NCBI RefSeq assembly: GCF_032118995.1
Contig: NC_092648.1
Coordinates: forward strand, 635,001-699,000
Length of the DNA: 64,000 nt
Origin: Asterias amurensis
Lineage: Eukaryota > Echinodermata > Asteroidea > Forcipulatida > Asteriidae
Reading direction: 5' to 3'
Each line of letters starts with the position of its first letter. The stretch's first letter is position 1. The position numbers and the translations under genes were made by a program. The notes below the pieces were generated by a model. It worked only from the letters and a program-made list of their open reading frames with translations. It made no database searches and was not told the DNA's origin. Below, one piece after another: positions 26,052-38,422 of the stretch.

Positions 26052-29000
26052 ATGAAAAAATTTCCCGTATCTAGCGAATATTTTGGAATATTTTGATTAG
26101 GGTTGCATTTTTCACCCCCTCGCCCAATTTTTGATATCGTCATATTCAGAAAATGTAAGTTCAGAACAAATGTTTTAAGTCAAGAGACAATGCAAAATCT
26201 GACATCTATTTTCAACTGACTGCCATTCGATTTCAGTTGTCTGGAAAATACACAAGATGTACAGAACAGATTACACCCAACGTCAGTCTGAAATTAACTT
26301 GTTTCACTAAGTTTAATTAGGTGCTATTTTCATGACTCTAGATTGATCAACTCTTATTGCATTTACATTTCTTGGCACTGCCTGCCAACTGTCTGGCCTG
26401 ATTGAAATTTTACAAAAATAACATTTGAAAACCCACACAGAATCAGGGCGAATTAGTAATTATGCACACAATCCCACTAAACCTTTATGGTTTTCATTTA
26501 CTGTTTAAAAACTCTATTCTTTGTTTTTTAACAATATTCTCTGCTTACTTTGTTTTTATTCTTTCATGTCTAACATTTTTTATTCTTGGTATATGATGTG
26601 ATTTTGAAATAAATGACCTGTAAAATGGAATGTGGTTCATAACTTTGATTCAAAATAGCTGTGTTGATTGTTATTTACAGTTTGTTCTTTTTATTCATTT
26701 TGTTATTTCAGGCCAGTGGGGAAGAGCCAGCATACCTCACAGTAGGAACCGATGTTAGTGCAAAGTATCGAGGTGCTTTCTGTGAAGCTAAAGTGAAAAT
26801 TGTGAAGAAGTTTGTAAAATGCAAGGTGAGTTGCGATTCATCGTCAGTGCTTCAATTTGCAGGGTTTGCAGTTACAACCATATAGTGATTGAGCAAATAT
26901 AATACCTACACAGTTTAACATTTGAACTGTTAAATTGATAGCAAGCACTGAATTATCTTATTTGTTTATGAGTAAGAGTTTTTCGATAATCAACACAATT
27001 AAGAGATATTTATCAGAGTGAAAGTCAACATTTCAACAAAAAGGTAAATTTTACTCTTTGTGAAATCGGCCCAGAACTGTTATATTAATATGAATCTTAG
27101 TGCTTCAAATGTGAAATCGGGCTAAGTTAATGTTAGGGATAAGGAAGCCATGACAATTATTTATAAATGTCTTGGATTATTTCCTTGTTTTATACATCCT
27201 TATAAATGTGAATGTGGTGGTCACAGTAAGTAAACATATATGTTTTTTTTTTAAGGGTGGTTCAAGTTGATAAAATAGTTCCTTTATTTCTTTATAATAG
27301 GTGCACTTCAGTGATGGGACGAATGGAGTGATTCCAGATGAGCTAGTCAAAGGAAACCTGAAAGTAAGTCATGATCAAATGCTTAACTACAATTGTCTGG
27401 AAAAATTTCAATTTTTTTTTTCTTCTTCATTTTTTGAGCAAGTTCTTCAGCTGTTGTGCAGTTTATTGAATTTATTTGTTGCTTATTTTAATTGAATTTT
27501 ACTGTTGAAGTCAGGGGTCTGATACTTCATGAAATGTTCAGATAGAAAGTTATTTTCCTCACAGAGGTGCCTTTAACAAAGGAGAAAACACCTTGGTGTC
27601 CTTGCCCTTTCAAGAAAGGAGCATCAGGTCTGATGTCAATATTTAAGAGCAGTACGGTTACTTATATGTTTTATCTGATTCATTTATCACTCTTTAGGTT
27701 GGACAGCCGGTTGAAGCCAAACATTTAGAGACAGAGAATTGGACAAAAGGGACTATTATGAAATTAACTGATGCCAGTACATACACTGTTGGTAAGTAAC
27801 TCTGGTCATCTGTTCATATATGTTTTCAATGTCATGGTAAGTTGATTTTTGTACAGCAGAAAAATAATCTAACTTTGCAACACGACCAAAACTGATGGCA
27901 GTATAGATTTGAAACCTGCATACTTGAATTATTCTTTCAGTTTTTGATGATGGAGATGAAAAAACGTTAAGAAGAACTTCCCTGTGTCTTCAAGGTGAAA
28001 GACACTTCAACGAGAGTGAGGTAAGAAAATCTAAATATCATATCAAAAAATTGTAAACGAGTGTAGAAAGTGTTTTGTATATTGTTCAGTGATTTACTTG
28101 TATTGCTTCTGTGTAATTTTGATATTTTTTGTTCTCTACAATTATTTATTCATTCATATTGTTATAAATGTTGATTCAATGTATTTTCTTCCCAACAAAG
28201 TCGTTTTAATTCTTTATGTTTGTTGTGTAAAGCTTTTGATGTTCATGCCTGTGATTTTGAATGCTTTTTAAGATGTAGATTCTTTCTTTAATTTTAATTC
28301 AATGTATCTTCTGCTTTATTATAGCATTCATTGTCGTTTTGTCAAAAAATGTATGAATACTGATTCAGTCGTGTGATGTATTTTCTGTGAAATATTTTTG
28401 CATTTTTATTGTTTGTGTTATGATTGCATATTGACATTGTCATTAGTGTAAATGTCTCAGTTGATGTTTGCTTCTTGTCTGTCTACAGGCTGAACCAAGA
28501 GAGCAATCCCAGATTACATGTCCTCTTCTCTTATCTCATATTTTATCCCACTTTTTAATCAAAAGAAACTTATACAAAATTATTTGATTGAAGGAGAAGA
28601 TTTTGAACTCATTTTGTACAATATTAATTTCCCTACCAGACCTTGGACCATTTACCACTGACTGATCCTGAGAACTTTGGTACTCCGGTCATGCGTGAGA
28701 ATAAGAACAAGAGAAAACGCCGACTTAGCACACGATCACGGTAAGAGGTGTACAACACACACAAAATTGACAACATTTGTTATTTGTGCAATTGAGACTT
28801 TACCTATCAAATAATAAACCATAAGAGAAGCTGACTGGGTCGATTTTTAAATCGTTCCTGTTGGACAGAGAAACATTGACTGGAGCGGTATTTGAACCAA
28901 AGGCCTCCGGATTAACGTGCAGGCACTCTACCAACTTAGCCTAACTGAAGATGAAAAATAGGAATTATTTGTTACAAAATGTTCTGCCTTATGTTTCGAC

Positions 29001-32000
29001 CCTAGCAGCGTCTTTCTCAAAGGATTAGGGAAACACTTTGCTCGAGTCAAATCATCAGGCTAGTAACAGTAAAGAACTATTGTACTTTTCAAATCACAAC
29101 AATTAATTCATTTGTTGGGGTGCTTTAGGTCTGTTGTATAAATTTTGCTTTTGAAATCACAAAAATAATTTTTCTTTCTATGACTTTTTTTAGTGGTGAT
29201 GGGGATGATGATGAAGATGATGATGATGATGATGATAGCGATGATGACTCATCAACCGGCAGGAAATCTAAGAAAGATGACCGAGATGATAGCATCGGAA
29301 AGGTCATCGTCGTGGAAACCAACGACAAACGCAAGAACCAATGGTTCCCTGCTTTGGTATGTACAAAGATTAAATATTTCAATTGGTGACAATGAACCTT
29401 TTACTTTGCACTATTTACTTGAATTGAGTATATTTACATATGTATGTTTGAATGGTTTTATATATTTACTTGAATGTGTTGCCTCTTTGGTTTTACTGTA
29501 GTTGATAAGATGAATTCCTCTAGTGGTGCACATTTATTTTTATGTTTATTTTGTGTCTCCCAATAATGCATTTGACTTTTTAAGCTTGACGCTTATTACC
29601 ATGTCTTACATTGCTTAAATTTACTACTGATTATCACACAACCTTTACCATGGTACATTATTTATGCATTCAACTTTCTGGCTTTGTTTTATTGCTTGTT
29701 TTTTATTGCTGTGTATTTGACTATTTTACTGCTGTGTACAGGTTCCTATAGCAGTTGTAACACCAAGGCTATTCTACCCTGTCCAAATAAAACTGCATTT
29801 AAATAAATAATAAATTGTTTTTACTGTTTCAATTGTGTAAATTCAACCCAAAGAAAGTTAATATCAGTACTTCTTCCCAGCTTTACTCATGCCTTTTGAA
29901 AAATGAGCGGGACTGGATTTGCACAGAGGCAATTATTTATGTTGCCCCAGTCTTGGCCATGTTGCCAACTCAAAAGGTCTCCATAGACTTAAAGATATTC
30001 CAATTGAAGTGCCTCGTTCAAAAATTGCCTTGCCCCCTCAAAGATGAAATTTGTTGATTTCATTTCATTCTATTGAACTTTCAGGTTGTAGATCCAACGA
30101 CAGCTAAAGATATTCAGCCCAAGTCCAAGGATCATGTTGTGGCGAGGTCATTTAAGGACAATCGATAGTAAGAATCTTTCTCAGATATTTCTTAATCTCT
30201 TTTGGAAAGTTGTATTGAATTGATTTTGCATGACAACATTACACTTTTATCTGTCTGAATTTTGTTTAAAAGTATAAACTGCCAAATAAATAATAATTAT
30301 AACAATAACAACAAAGAAAAAGAAGAAATTTGTTTTACTTGTTTCGCATACTGTAATTTGTGTGCACATACCTTCTTTTGTAGTCAAAATATTGCAAAAC
30401 TATTACATTCAAACTTGTGAATGTGATTTAATTATTATAATTAATACTAAATTGATTCTGAAAATGTGTTCTATTATGTAATTGATTGTGGCTATATTTT
30501 TTAAATAATCATATTCGGTCTTGGTTTTAAACTGTATTTTTGTGAACTGCCTTGGTGGTCATTTAACTCGATATAAATTGTTTTGATATCTTTGAATTTT
30601 CTATTCTGCATAATCGTGTTAACTCTTCTTAATATTTGCCATTGGCTTGACAAACTTTTTCTTATTATTGATAATGAAAGGGTTGTGTATAGTGATTGTA
30701 CACAAAACCAGCTTATGTGTAGATGCATTCGCAGGATGATTACATACTGTAGGCTGGTACAGTTAATATATCATTCAAAACCACACTGGTATTGGGTACA
30801 GTGCTGTTAATGGTCAGATAATAGGAGGGTTTAGTGTGTACGGTTGATGTGCATTCACTAGATGTTTTCATATTGTAGGCTGGTATAGTTTATCATTCAA
30901 AAGGACAGTGGATGATATTGAATGTTAACACAGTAGGAGGGTTGACTGTGTGCTGTGTAGATGTATTCACTAAATTAAATTACATAGTATGCTGACACAG
31001 TTTGTTTATGATTCAAAACCACAGTAGGTGATATTAATTGGTCACATATTAGGAGGGTTTTGACACAATAGCATTTGTGATATTAGTTGGCTTTTATTTT
31101 ACCGTCTAACACATACCATTTATATGTGAAAATTTGGAACACATTAACTTTTCTCATTGATTGCCATTTAATACTTATTTTTTTAGTTAGCCTCATAAAT
31201 ACTAATAGTTAGGATTAGTTATAATACAATAATATAAACAAATTGACATCAACTTATCATTCACTTGCTGTATCATTGTATGACTGATAAGAAATATTTA
31301 CCACTAGATGTTATTAATAGAAGTTAACATGTGATTTATTCAAACAGCTATAGCATTGACAAGCAGAGTCGTCGAGCTTTTGCATCTAAAGATCATAACT
31401 ACAAAGGAGATCTCTCCAGCTTAAAACTAGGTCAGTCTCGCCTCACCTTTGACCTTACCTATGTATATATTGTTCATTATCAGTTATTATTTATTTGTAT
31501 TTATTGAAATTTGTGTATTTTCCTGAGTTAAAAGAATTGATGTCTGTGATTTCACAGTCGAATAAAACTAAATTTGATTTGTCTTTCCAGCGGTTGAAAA
31601 AGCTGTTAATTTTGTTGAGACGGGACAACTCCCTAGCAACTGGGATCCTGATATGCTCAAAAAGAATCGCGGGAATAGTGGAAACAAGAAGAATAAGAAT
31701 GATACGGATAAAGCAGACGCTGAAGAAGAGGAAGAAGAAAGTGAAGATGATACTGATGATGAATATGATGAAGAGAAAGATGCTTGGCTCGCTTCACTTC
31801 ATAAATTCATGGAAGAAAGAGGTAGGAAGATGAGATGTTGTTGTTCTTGCATTTGGGATAAAAACACATTGTGATTAGTTTTCCTTGGCGAACTTGCTGG
31901 AGCTGGGATCTCAGTGACTATGTTGTAAACCCACTATAGCTTTTCCATATCGGAAGTGGTTAGAAAAGCAGGACAAGGTTGTGGGTTCAAATCCTACCAA

Positions 32001-35000
32001 GCTAACCACTGATTCGCAATGACTATGTTGTCTAGTTACTGCATCACAATTTCTTGATTTATGCAATTCATAATCATAGATGTTAAACTCATTGTTTGTA
32101 TGAGAGAGATTGGCTGTTGCCATATCCCCGTGTGGGATTTTCCCTTGACTGGAAGATCAGCTTAACATACAAACAAACAAACAAAACGGTGCACAGCAAC
32201 ATGATCACAAATAGTTTTGAATAGTGAAACAATAGTCTCCACAATCTACCAGAGAGAAGAAGGTTTTAATAAATATTTTCTTGGCAGGTACTCCAATCAA
32301 CAAGCCACCAGTGCTTGGTTTCCGAGACTTGAATCTCTACAAACTCTACAAGTTGGTTCAAGATATTGGAGGATGTCGTAAAGTAACCGATAAACAGAAA
32401 TGGCGCCACGTCTCCACCAAGATGGGTATTCCTTCTGTTACCACAGCGCAGCCTTATAACATCAAAGCTGCATATAACAAGTAAGTCAGATTTAAGACTG
32501 CATTGAGGAGTTACAACCTAGTTAAGTTTGCTGTAAAACAGCAAATTGGTGAGATGCACACAATATCTTTACATGCAATGTTTCCTTCCACAATGACCGA
32601 GCATTGACAGGCTGTAGCAATGTGTGTCGACAGTGCAGGAGCAAATACCATGAAACTTTTTAAAATAAAATTTAACACTTTATAATGGAAGCCTGTATTA
32701 TCTCAAAAGAAGATCAAATGTTAAATAATAATTTTTAAACCATTAGTACATTTTTTATTTGAATTAATAGGTATCTGTACGCATTTGAAGAGTATAATCG
32801 CAAGCTTGGCCCTGGCATCACACGTTCCTTACCTAGGACACGTCGTAGGTCTTCATACAGTGAGCGTTGGCCAATGACCATTTCCCCTAAAGTAGAGAAG
32901 TCTCCATCTCCCAAGGAGCTACGTAAGATGGAAGAGTCTGAAAGTGAGGAAGAAGTCTCACCAAGGAATAAGAAGAAGGTAACATAACAAATGTTAAATA
33001 GGGAGACTGACAACATAATACTAAGCATTACATAACACCTGGAACAGGGATCGCTAGTTCAAAGCTCAATCAACTTTTTGTTTTTCTACCCCAAATTTAT
33101 TAGTAACTTCTTTACTAGAATTTAAATCAATTAGTTTGATAAAAGGTTGGTAAAAATCTTAATAATTATGAACTTGACAAAGTTTGCGCGTGTTCGACCC
33201 AGAAGAGTGCTAGGACTTTCACAATTTGTGAGCCCAATTGAATTTGAATATTTAAATTAGAATTTGAATCCATAGCATCAACTCCTCAATCTCATTGGTT
33301 TGCAGGGCAATAAGAAAACAGAAACCAAAGCTGAGAAGGAAACTCCAGATAAGAAAGACTCCAAGGCTAAAGAGAAGGAACGAAGGGAAGAAGAGAAGAA
33401 ACAACGAGAGAAAAGAGAAAAAGAACGCCTAGAGAAAGAGAAAAAGGAGAAAGCTGAAGAGGAGAAGAAGGAGAAAGCCAAGCAGGAAAAGGAACGCATA
33501 GAAAGAGAAAAGAAAGAAAAAGCTGAGAAAGAAAAAGAAGCGTTAAGGGACAAGAAGGAACGAGAGAGGAAAGAGAGAGAAGAAAAAGAAAAGGAGTTGG
33601 AAAATCTGAGACAGAAACGTCAGAAGGAGAAAGAGAAAGAGGCAAGAAGAAGGAGAGATCCTCGTACCTTGGAAGGTCCTGGGAGTAAAGCTGATAAAGA
33701 AGAAGAGGAAGATTCAGGAACTGAGCAACCAGAACAAAAGTACGTCTGAAATTATTTTATTCAGCTTTCTTGCTTTCTTATATGCCTGATTAATTACATA
33801 ATTTTTTCATATGCTTGATTTAAATTTTAAATTCTCTTAATAACTCTTGGCCATGACATTCAACGATGTTTTGCTGACTCATGTAGATTAAAATATTAAA
33901 TTTGTTATTTTTGTTTCCCTACTTCAGACAAGAGCATGACCCGTCCATCCAAGCTGACTTTGACATCGGTGAGAAGATCAAAGTTCAATACGGTCGAGGC
34001 AGAACACAGAAGATTTACGAAGCCAAGGTAAAGATTTCATTTGTTTTATTTATGAAAATTGGTCTTAAAACCAAGGACTCTCAGAAAAGCGAACTTAATT
34101 ACTGTACTAGCCAAGAACCCAGGGAGATTTCGAACCGGGGTCCTAGAAGTGGATGGCAAGTGAAGATACTACTTAGCCAACCTGACCAGCCAAAATTATT
34201 GAACATTTGTTATCATTGTATGATTTATTGAAAATCAGAATGGGTAAAAGTTATGAATCATTTCAAACTATCTGCCCAAATTGAACAACATTCATGTTAG
34301 TGTTTCCTTTTGAATCGGGTTATTTACTTGATTGAGAAATGATGACATGGTTTGATTTTTTGTTTACAGATTGTTGATTATGAAGTAGAGGATGGTCAAG
34401 TGGTGTATACCATTCATTACATGGGATGGAATGTTCGCTTTGATGAGGTCATCACGGCTGACCGCATCCTGGGATGGGCTGAGAAGAAACGAGAGAGACA
34501 ACAGAAAGACCGGGAAAAGGAAAGGAAGGAGAAAGAGATGGAAGCAGAAAGGGAACGTAAGGAGAAGGAAAAGGAAGAAAAAGAACGGGAGAAGAGAGAA
34601 AAAGCCAAACAGGAATTGGAGAAGGCTAGAGAGAGGGAGCAGAAGGAAAAAGAGAGGAAAGAAAAGGAAAAGAAGGAAAAAGAGAAACGCGACCGAGAGC
34701 TCAAGGAGGAAAAAGAAAGGAAAGAGAAAGAAGAGCGGGAGAAGGCTGAACTAGAATCCAAACGGAAAAAGGCGGAAAAGGAAGCAGAAAAGGAACGGGA
34801 GCTGAAAAAACTCGCCGAAGAGAAATCGGAGAAAGAGAAGACACCTGGGAAGATCTCAGGAAAGCGAGGACGACCTTCCATAACTAAGACACCTACACCA
34901 TCTCCAGTGGCCAGTGTATCTACTGTTGTTGTAACTCCATCTACGCCAGGGAGGTCTACGTCTCCACAGGAACAGAGTAGCTCCAGTAAATCACCGACTC

Positions 35001-38000
35001 CAAGTCGATCTTATGCAACACGCGTCATGAGATCGGACAGGAAGAGTTTATCCGATTCACCATTTGCTTCTGGTCTTCCAGGTGAGTGGAAAATACAAAT
35101 ACTTAGTGCTGGGTTTAGGGTATTTGGGCAAATTGTTTGTTGAATAGACCCCTTGAATATGATGTCACATTGAGTGAAACATTGCTTAAGTGTTGACTTT
35201 GTCATATGTTTTTTGTTTATTGAAATACTGTTGTAATTTGAACTGGTTTTTTTGCCATTTAATTTCTCAAATTGTACATGAAGCTAAATAGTCCGATATG
35301 AATGATTTTGCTCAACAGCCAAACCAAGACCAAGAAGGAGTTCCGGACACTCTGAGAGTGTTACAAGAGGTGAGTGTCACTGAGACCTCATTCCTACATT
35401 TAACAAATGGACAAATGTTTTTGTTGGGGCGGGGGTAGTCATAGGTTTTTCACCTATTAGGAGACCATTCAATTCTGTATAGCCATCAACATGGAAATAT
35501 TGTTAATATTTTACACCCAATTTCCAGGAAAACGATTTTCAGAAAGTTTGATCTGTTTTAGAAGTGTTGATGGTTTTAAGATTGGTCTTGACTGTTTATC
35601 AACCTTTGCTAAGCAGAGTGTGCAAATCCTTTTAGCAATACTGACAACTCATCTGAAGATGAATGTTAGTGCTTTGTGAAATTGAGCCTTGTGAACTTTT
35701 TAAATTTCAGGATATGACCTTTACCTTGACCTAATTGTATTGGTGGTCTCTAAATAAATTATGAGTAAAGGAGTTATGCAAATCCTTTATTGATTACTGT
35801 TCTTTTCATCATGTTTGTTAATACAGGGTCTGACAGTGAAAGTGAAGATGTTGAAGACAATAGTTCCCAAGACAGCATTTCCAATCTTCCAGAAACAAAA
35901 GACGACAAAGAAAGTCCCGCAGTAGAGGAAAAGATTGTGGAGGACACCAGGAGTGCAGAGGCTCAACCTGAACTCATCTTAGAGAAGCTGACAGAAGAGA
36001 ATCTGGCTTTAAAAGTCGTCAAGGAAGCCGAGGCTGTAGTCGAAAAAGAAGATGTTGTAGAACCTCCAAAAGATGTTGAAGATTTGAAAGATATTCCTGC
36101 GGAGAAGGAGGAAGAAGTAAAAGAAGAGGAAACCAAAAAGAAAGATAAGGTCGTGGAGGTGGAGGAAATCAAGCCACCATCGGAGAAGAAACAAGATGGT
36201 TTGATTCCGCAGGAGGAACCGATAGCACAACCCGTAGAAACCCCAAAGAAGAAGGACAAGAAGGAAAAGAAGAAGGAGACGAAGAGTAAATCCAAGAAAG
36301 AGAGCAAAGCCAAGAAAGATCAGTCTCGACAGAGCTCTGGAGACGCCAAGAAAGAAACAAAAGGGAAGAAAGAGACTAATAAGAAGTCATCACAAGCAAA
36401 AACGGAAGCGGCAAAGGAGAAAGTCAAGGAACAAGAGAAGGAAAAGAAGGAGAAGGAAGTTAAGGAAGAAACGGTGATTCTGAAACCAGAACAAGGGGAG
36501 GACACTAAGAAGAGAAAGGGAAGAAAACGTGCGAGTCGTAAGAGTTTAGACGGCAAGGCAAAGAATAAAGAAGAGGGTGCTAAGGACGATACAACCAGTG
36601 AACCTGAGGAGAAGAAAAGGAAAGAGGCTGATCCTAAGCATGATAAGAAAGCTGCGATGGACTTGGAAACTAAACAGGATAAAAGTGCTAAAGATGGGAA
36701 AATGGAGACCGAGTCTTTTGAAAGCTCTAGACCGTTACCAGCAGAACCAAGTAGCAGTTCAGTTCTTGGGAAACCATTTGCCTTCAACAAGAACCGACCA
36801 TTGTTATCAACCCCACCAACATCACCAGAGAACTCTCCAGCGCAGCCTTCCTCTCCAGCGAGTAACGACGCAGCCAAAGGCTCCCACCATGAAGCCGATG
36901 ATGAACATGTCAGTGGGAAATCAGACAGCGATGCTATGATTGAGGTAGCAAGTCTCGGTGAATCAAGTCACGCTCAGAGGCGGCAATCACCTCATCACGA
37001 TACAAGCTCCTCAAACAGCAGTGCAGATATTCACATGCCCACCCCAACCACAAGCACTGATATCAGAACTGTTAAACATGATGTCGCTGCTGAAACCCCA
37101 TCTCCAAAGAAACGGAGGAGAAACACATCCGAGTCGGAATCATCTCACAAACGATCTCGTAAGAGAAACCGACGTCAGACGTCTGTTGCGTCGGCCGTAG
37201 CTGAGAGGAGGCGGTCAGCAGCAAGGGAAGCACCCCGTCATAGTAGCAGCGATACCGATGAAACTCAGTCTGATCTTAAACACCATCGTTCTAGCCATAA
37301 ATCAGAGAAACGAGAAAGTGAAAAGAAGACGTCAGAAGTCAGTAATAGTAGCCATCACAGGGTAGAAGGACCTCCAATCCCACGCAAGTGGAACTTCCTA
37401 ATAGGTGAGTCAAGTTCAAACCCTCAGTCTAGAAGAAAAAAACACTTTTTCTTGCTTGATGAAAAAGCTTTATCTCTGAAACATTGTCTAAAGGCAGAGT
37501 GTACTTTTACTCTACAAAGTGACCCTTAAAAGTTACTTTGTAAAGAGCACTTGAGTTCTATATATATTTTTAATGAAGATATATTTGTTTTGAATTCCTC
37601 TTACTCTTTACATAGTTCCTTCTTTAATTTGAAGCCAATACTACTTTGAGTGTTTTGTTTCTCACTCAGTTTCTTCTAAAATTCTTGTTTAATTGATTGA
37701 TTGATTTATTGATTCTTGTCTCTTTGTAGATGTAAGTCACATCAATGATCCTGAAGAGAGAATATCTCTAATCCAGAGGCAGTTGAATGACCTTCGTAAG
37801 ATCTACATGCAACTCAAGACGGAGGTAGCAACCATCGATAGACGACGAAAAAAGTTCCGCAGGAAAGAACGAGAAGGTGAGTGTAACCTCGGATTATTAC
37901 CTTTTTCACTCAGAATTCTCAAAAAAATAATGGCCATAAAAACTTACTTGGTGAGAAGCACTGCAGGTGTTGATAGTATAAACCATTTTTCTCAGAATGA

Positions 38001-38422
38001 TGTCATCAAATGTTTTGGATGTTGACAAAATTTGCACTGGAATAGTATCGAATACAATGGCATTTTGTACCACTTTAATGGGTGGATAAAGACTTGTAAT
38101 TTTTTCCCCACTCACACGAGGACTCTTTCTATTTGAAAAAGAGTACATCACAAAATTTAATTGTACACTTCGCTTCCTCTTTAATAATCAAGTGCTTGTC
38201 TTTAATTAAAAACAATCTTATAACCTGGCTACGGCATTTGCTTAAGGTGTGGCTGATGGCACCCTTTGCTTCATTGTATGTTTTCAGCTACGGCTGATTT
38301 TGACATAGCCATAGTTTCTTTGCAATAAACCATTCTGATTGTATATACTTTTCTTTTTTGCAGCTGCACAAGCCTTAGCCAGTCAAAAACAACCTGAAAA
38401 GAAGTCGGTTGATAGCACCTAG
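26052..38422 (+). CDS. ARID4: ARID4: AT-rich interaction domain chromatin protein (RBBP1 family)
   Basis: ARID4 proteins read chromatin for the Sin3-HDAC co-repressor. Exons: 26712-26825, 27301-27363, 27698-27791, 27941-28020, 28640-28740, 29194-29356, 30085-30167, 31348-31430, 31591-31821, 32288-32480, 32771-32978, 33306-33739, 33928-34027, 34370-35081, 35319-35369, 35827-37404, 37730-37876, 38364-38422. All phases agree and give 1,497 residues. The first coding exon is probably 26052-26066 (MKKFP, phase 0), but this is uncertain. Domains: N-terminal Tudor ([18 protein letters not shown], nearly identical to human), an Asp run and RBB1NT (about 157-290), ARID (about 330-420), chromo barrel (about 632-700; [23 protein letters not shown]), AT-hook KRGRPS near 850, the motif [11 protein letters not shown] and a conserved C-terminal helix ([20 protein letters not shown]). 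Two long Lys/Glu/Arg helices flank the chromo barrel. No LxCxE retinoblastoma motif was found. Human ARID4A and ARID4B are about 1,250-1,310 residues. Confidence 0.96.
27555..27635. repeat. interspersed repeat R1 fragment in ARID4 intron
   Basis: Matches 3246-3310 closely: GAGGTGCC, GGAGAAAACACCTTG, TGTCCTTG, TCAGGTCTGA in order. Confidence 0.55.
28845..28960 (-). repeat. tRNA-derived SINE (reverse orientation) in ARID4 intron
   Basis: Read on the minus strand it has an A-box-like TTGGTAGAGTGCC, then about 35 bases later a B-box-like GGTTCAAATAC, as in a RNA polymerase III promoter. The cloverleaf is not intact. Immediately to the right (29000-29035), GTTTCGACCCTAGCAG ... CTTTCTCAAAGG is a further repeat-like segment of unknown class. 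Confidence 0.6.
29900..30056. repeat. interspersed repeat R1 copy in ARID4 intron
   Basis: Contains CCATAGACTTAAAGATATTCC, AATTGAAGTGCC, TTGCCTTGCCCCCTC and AAAGATGAAATT, matching 8165-8335. It ends about 25 bases before the exon at 30085. Confidence 0.6.
30700..31070 (+). repeat. tandem repeat, 115-120 bp unit, about 3 copies, in ARID4 intron
   Basis: Anchors ATTCAAAA (30773, 30895, 31011), TAGATGCATTCAC-like (30719, 30847, 30958) and AGGAGGGTT recur in register. The same unit forms a second array at 40610-41040, in the same orientation, past the ARID4 stop codon. Confidence 0.75.
31890..32130 (+). repeat. tRNA-derived SINE in ARID4 intron
   Basis: A B-box GGTTCAAATCC at about 31985-31995 is preceded by an A-box-like AAGTGGTTAGAAAAG at about 31955. 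The downstream segment includes a near repeat of GTGACTATGTTGT / AATGACTATGTTGT. Confidence 0.5.
34080..34180 (-). repeat. tRNA-derived SINE fragment (reverse orientation) in ARID4 intron
   Basis: On the minus strand TTGGCTAAGTAG (A-box-like) is followed by GGTTCGAAATC (B-box-like). It lies in the intron between the two exons that together encode the chromo barrel. Confidence 0.55.

Noticed and set aside
26140-26160. Strong donor AAAAT|GTAAGT as the end of ARID4 coding exon 1
   Set aside because: Joining it to 26712 would create an ATG in the wrong frame. It may end a non-coding exon, but MKKFP at 26052-26066 fits phase and the MK start of human ARID4 better.
34417-34881. Long Ser/Phe-rich frame on the minus strand
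   Set aside because: Exact shadow of the Lys/Glu codons of the ARID4 charged helix; the same applies to 33278-33553 and 35963-36877.
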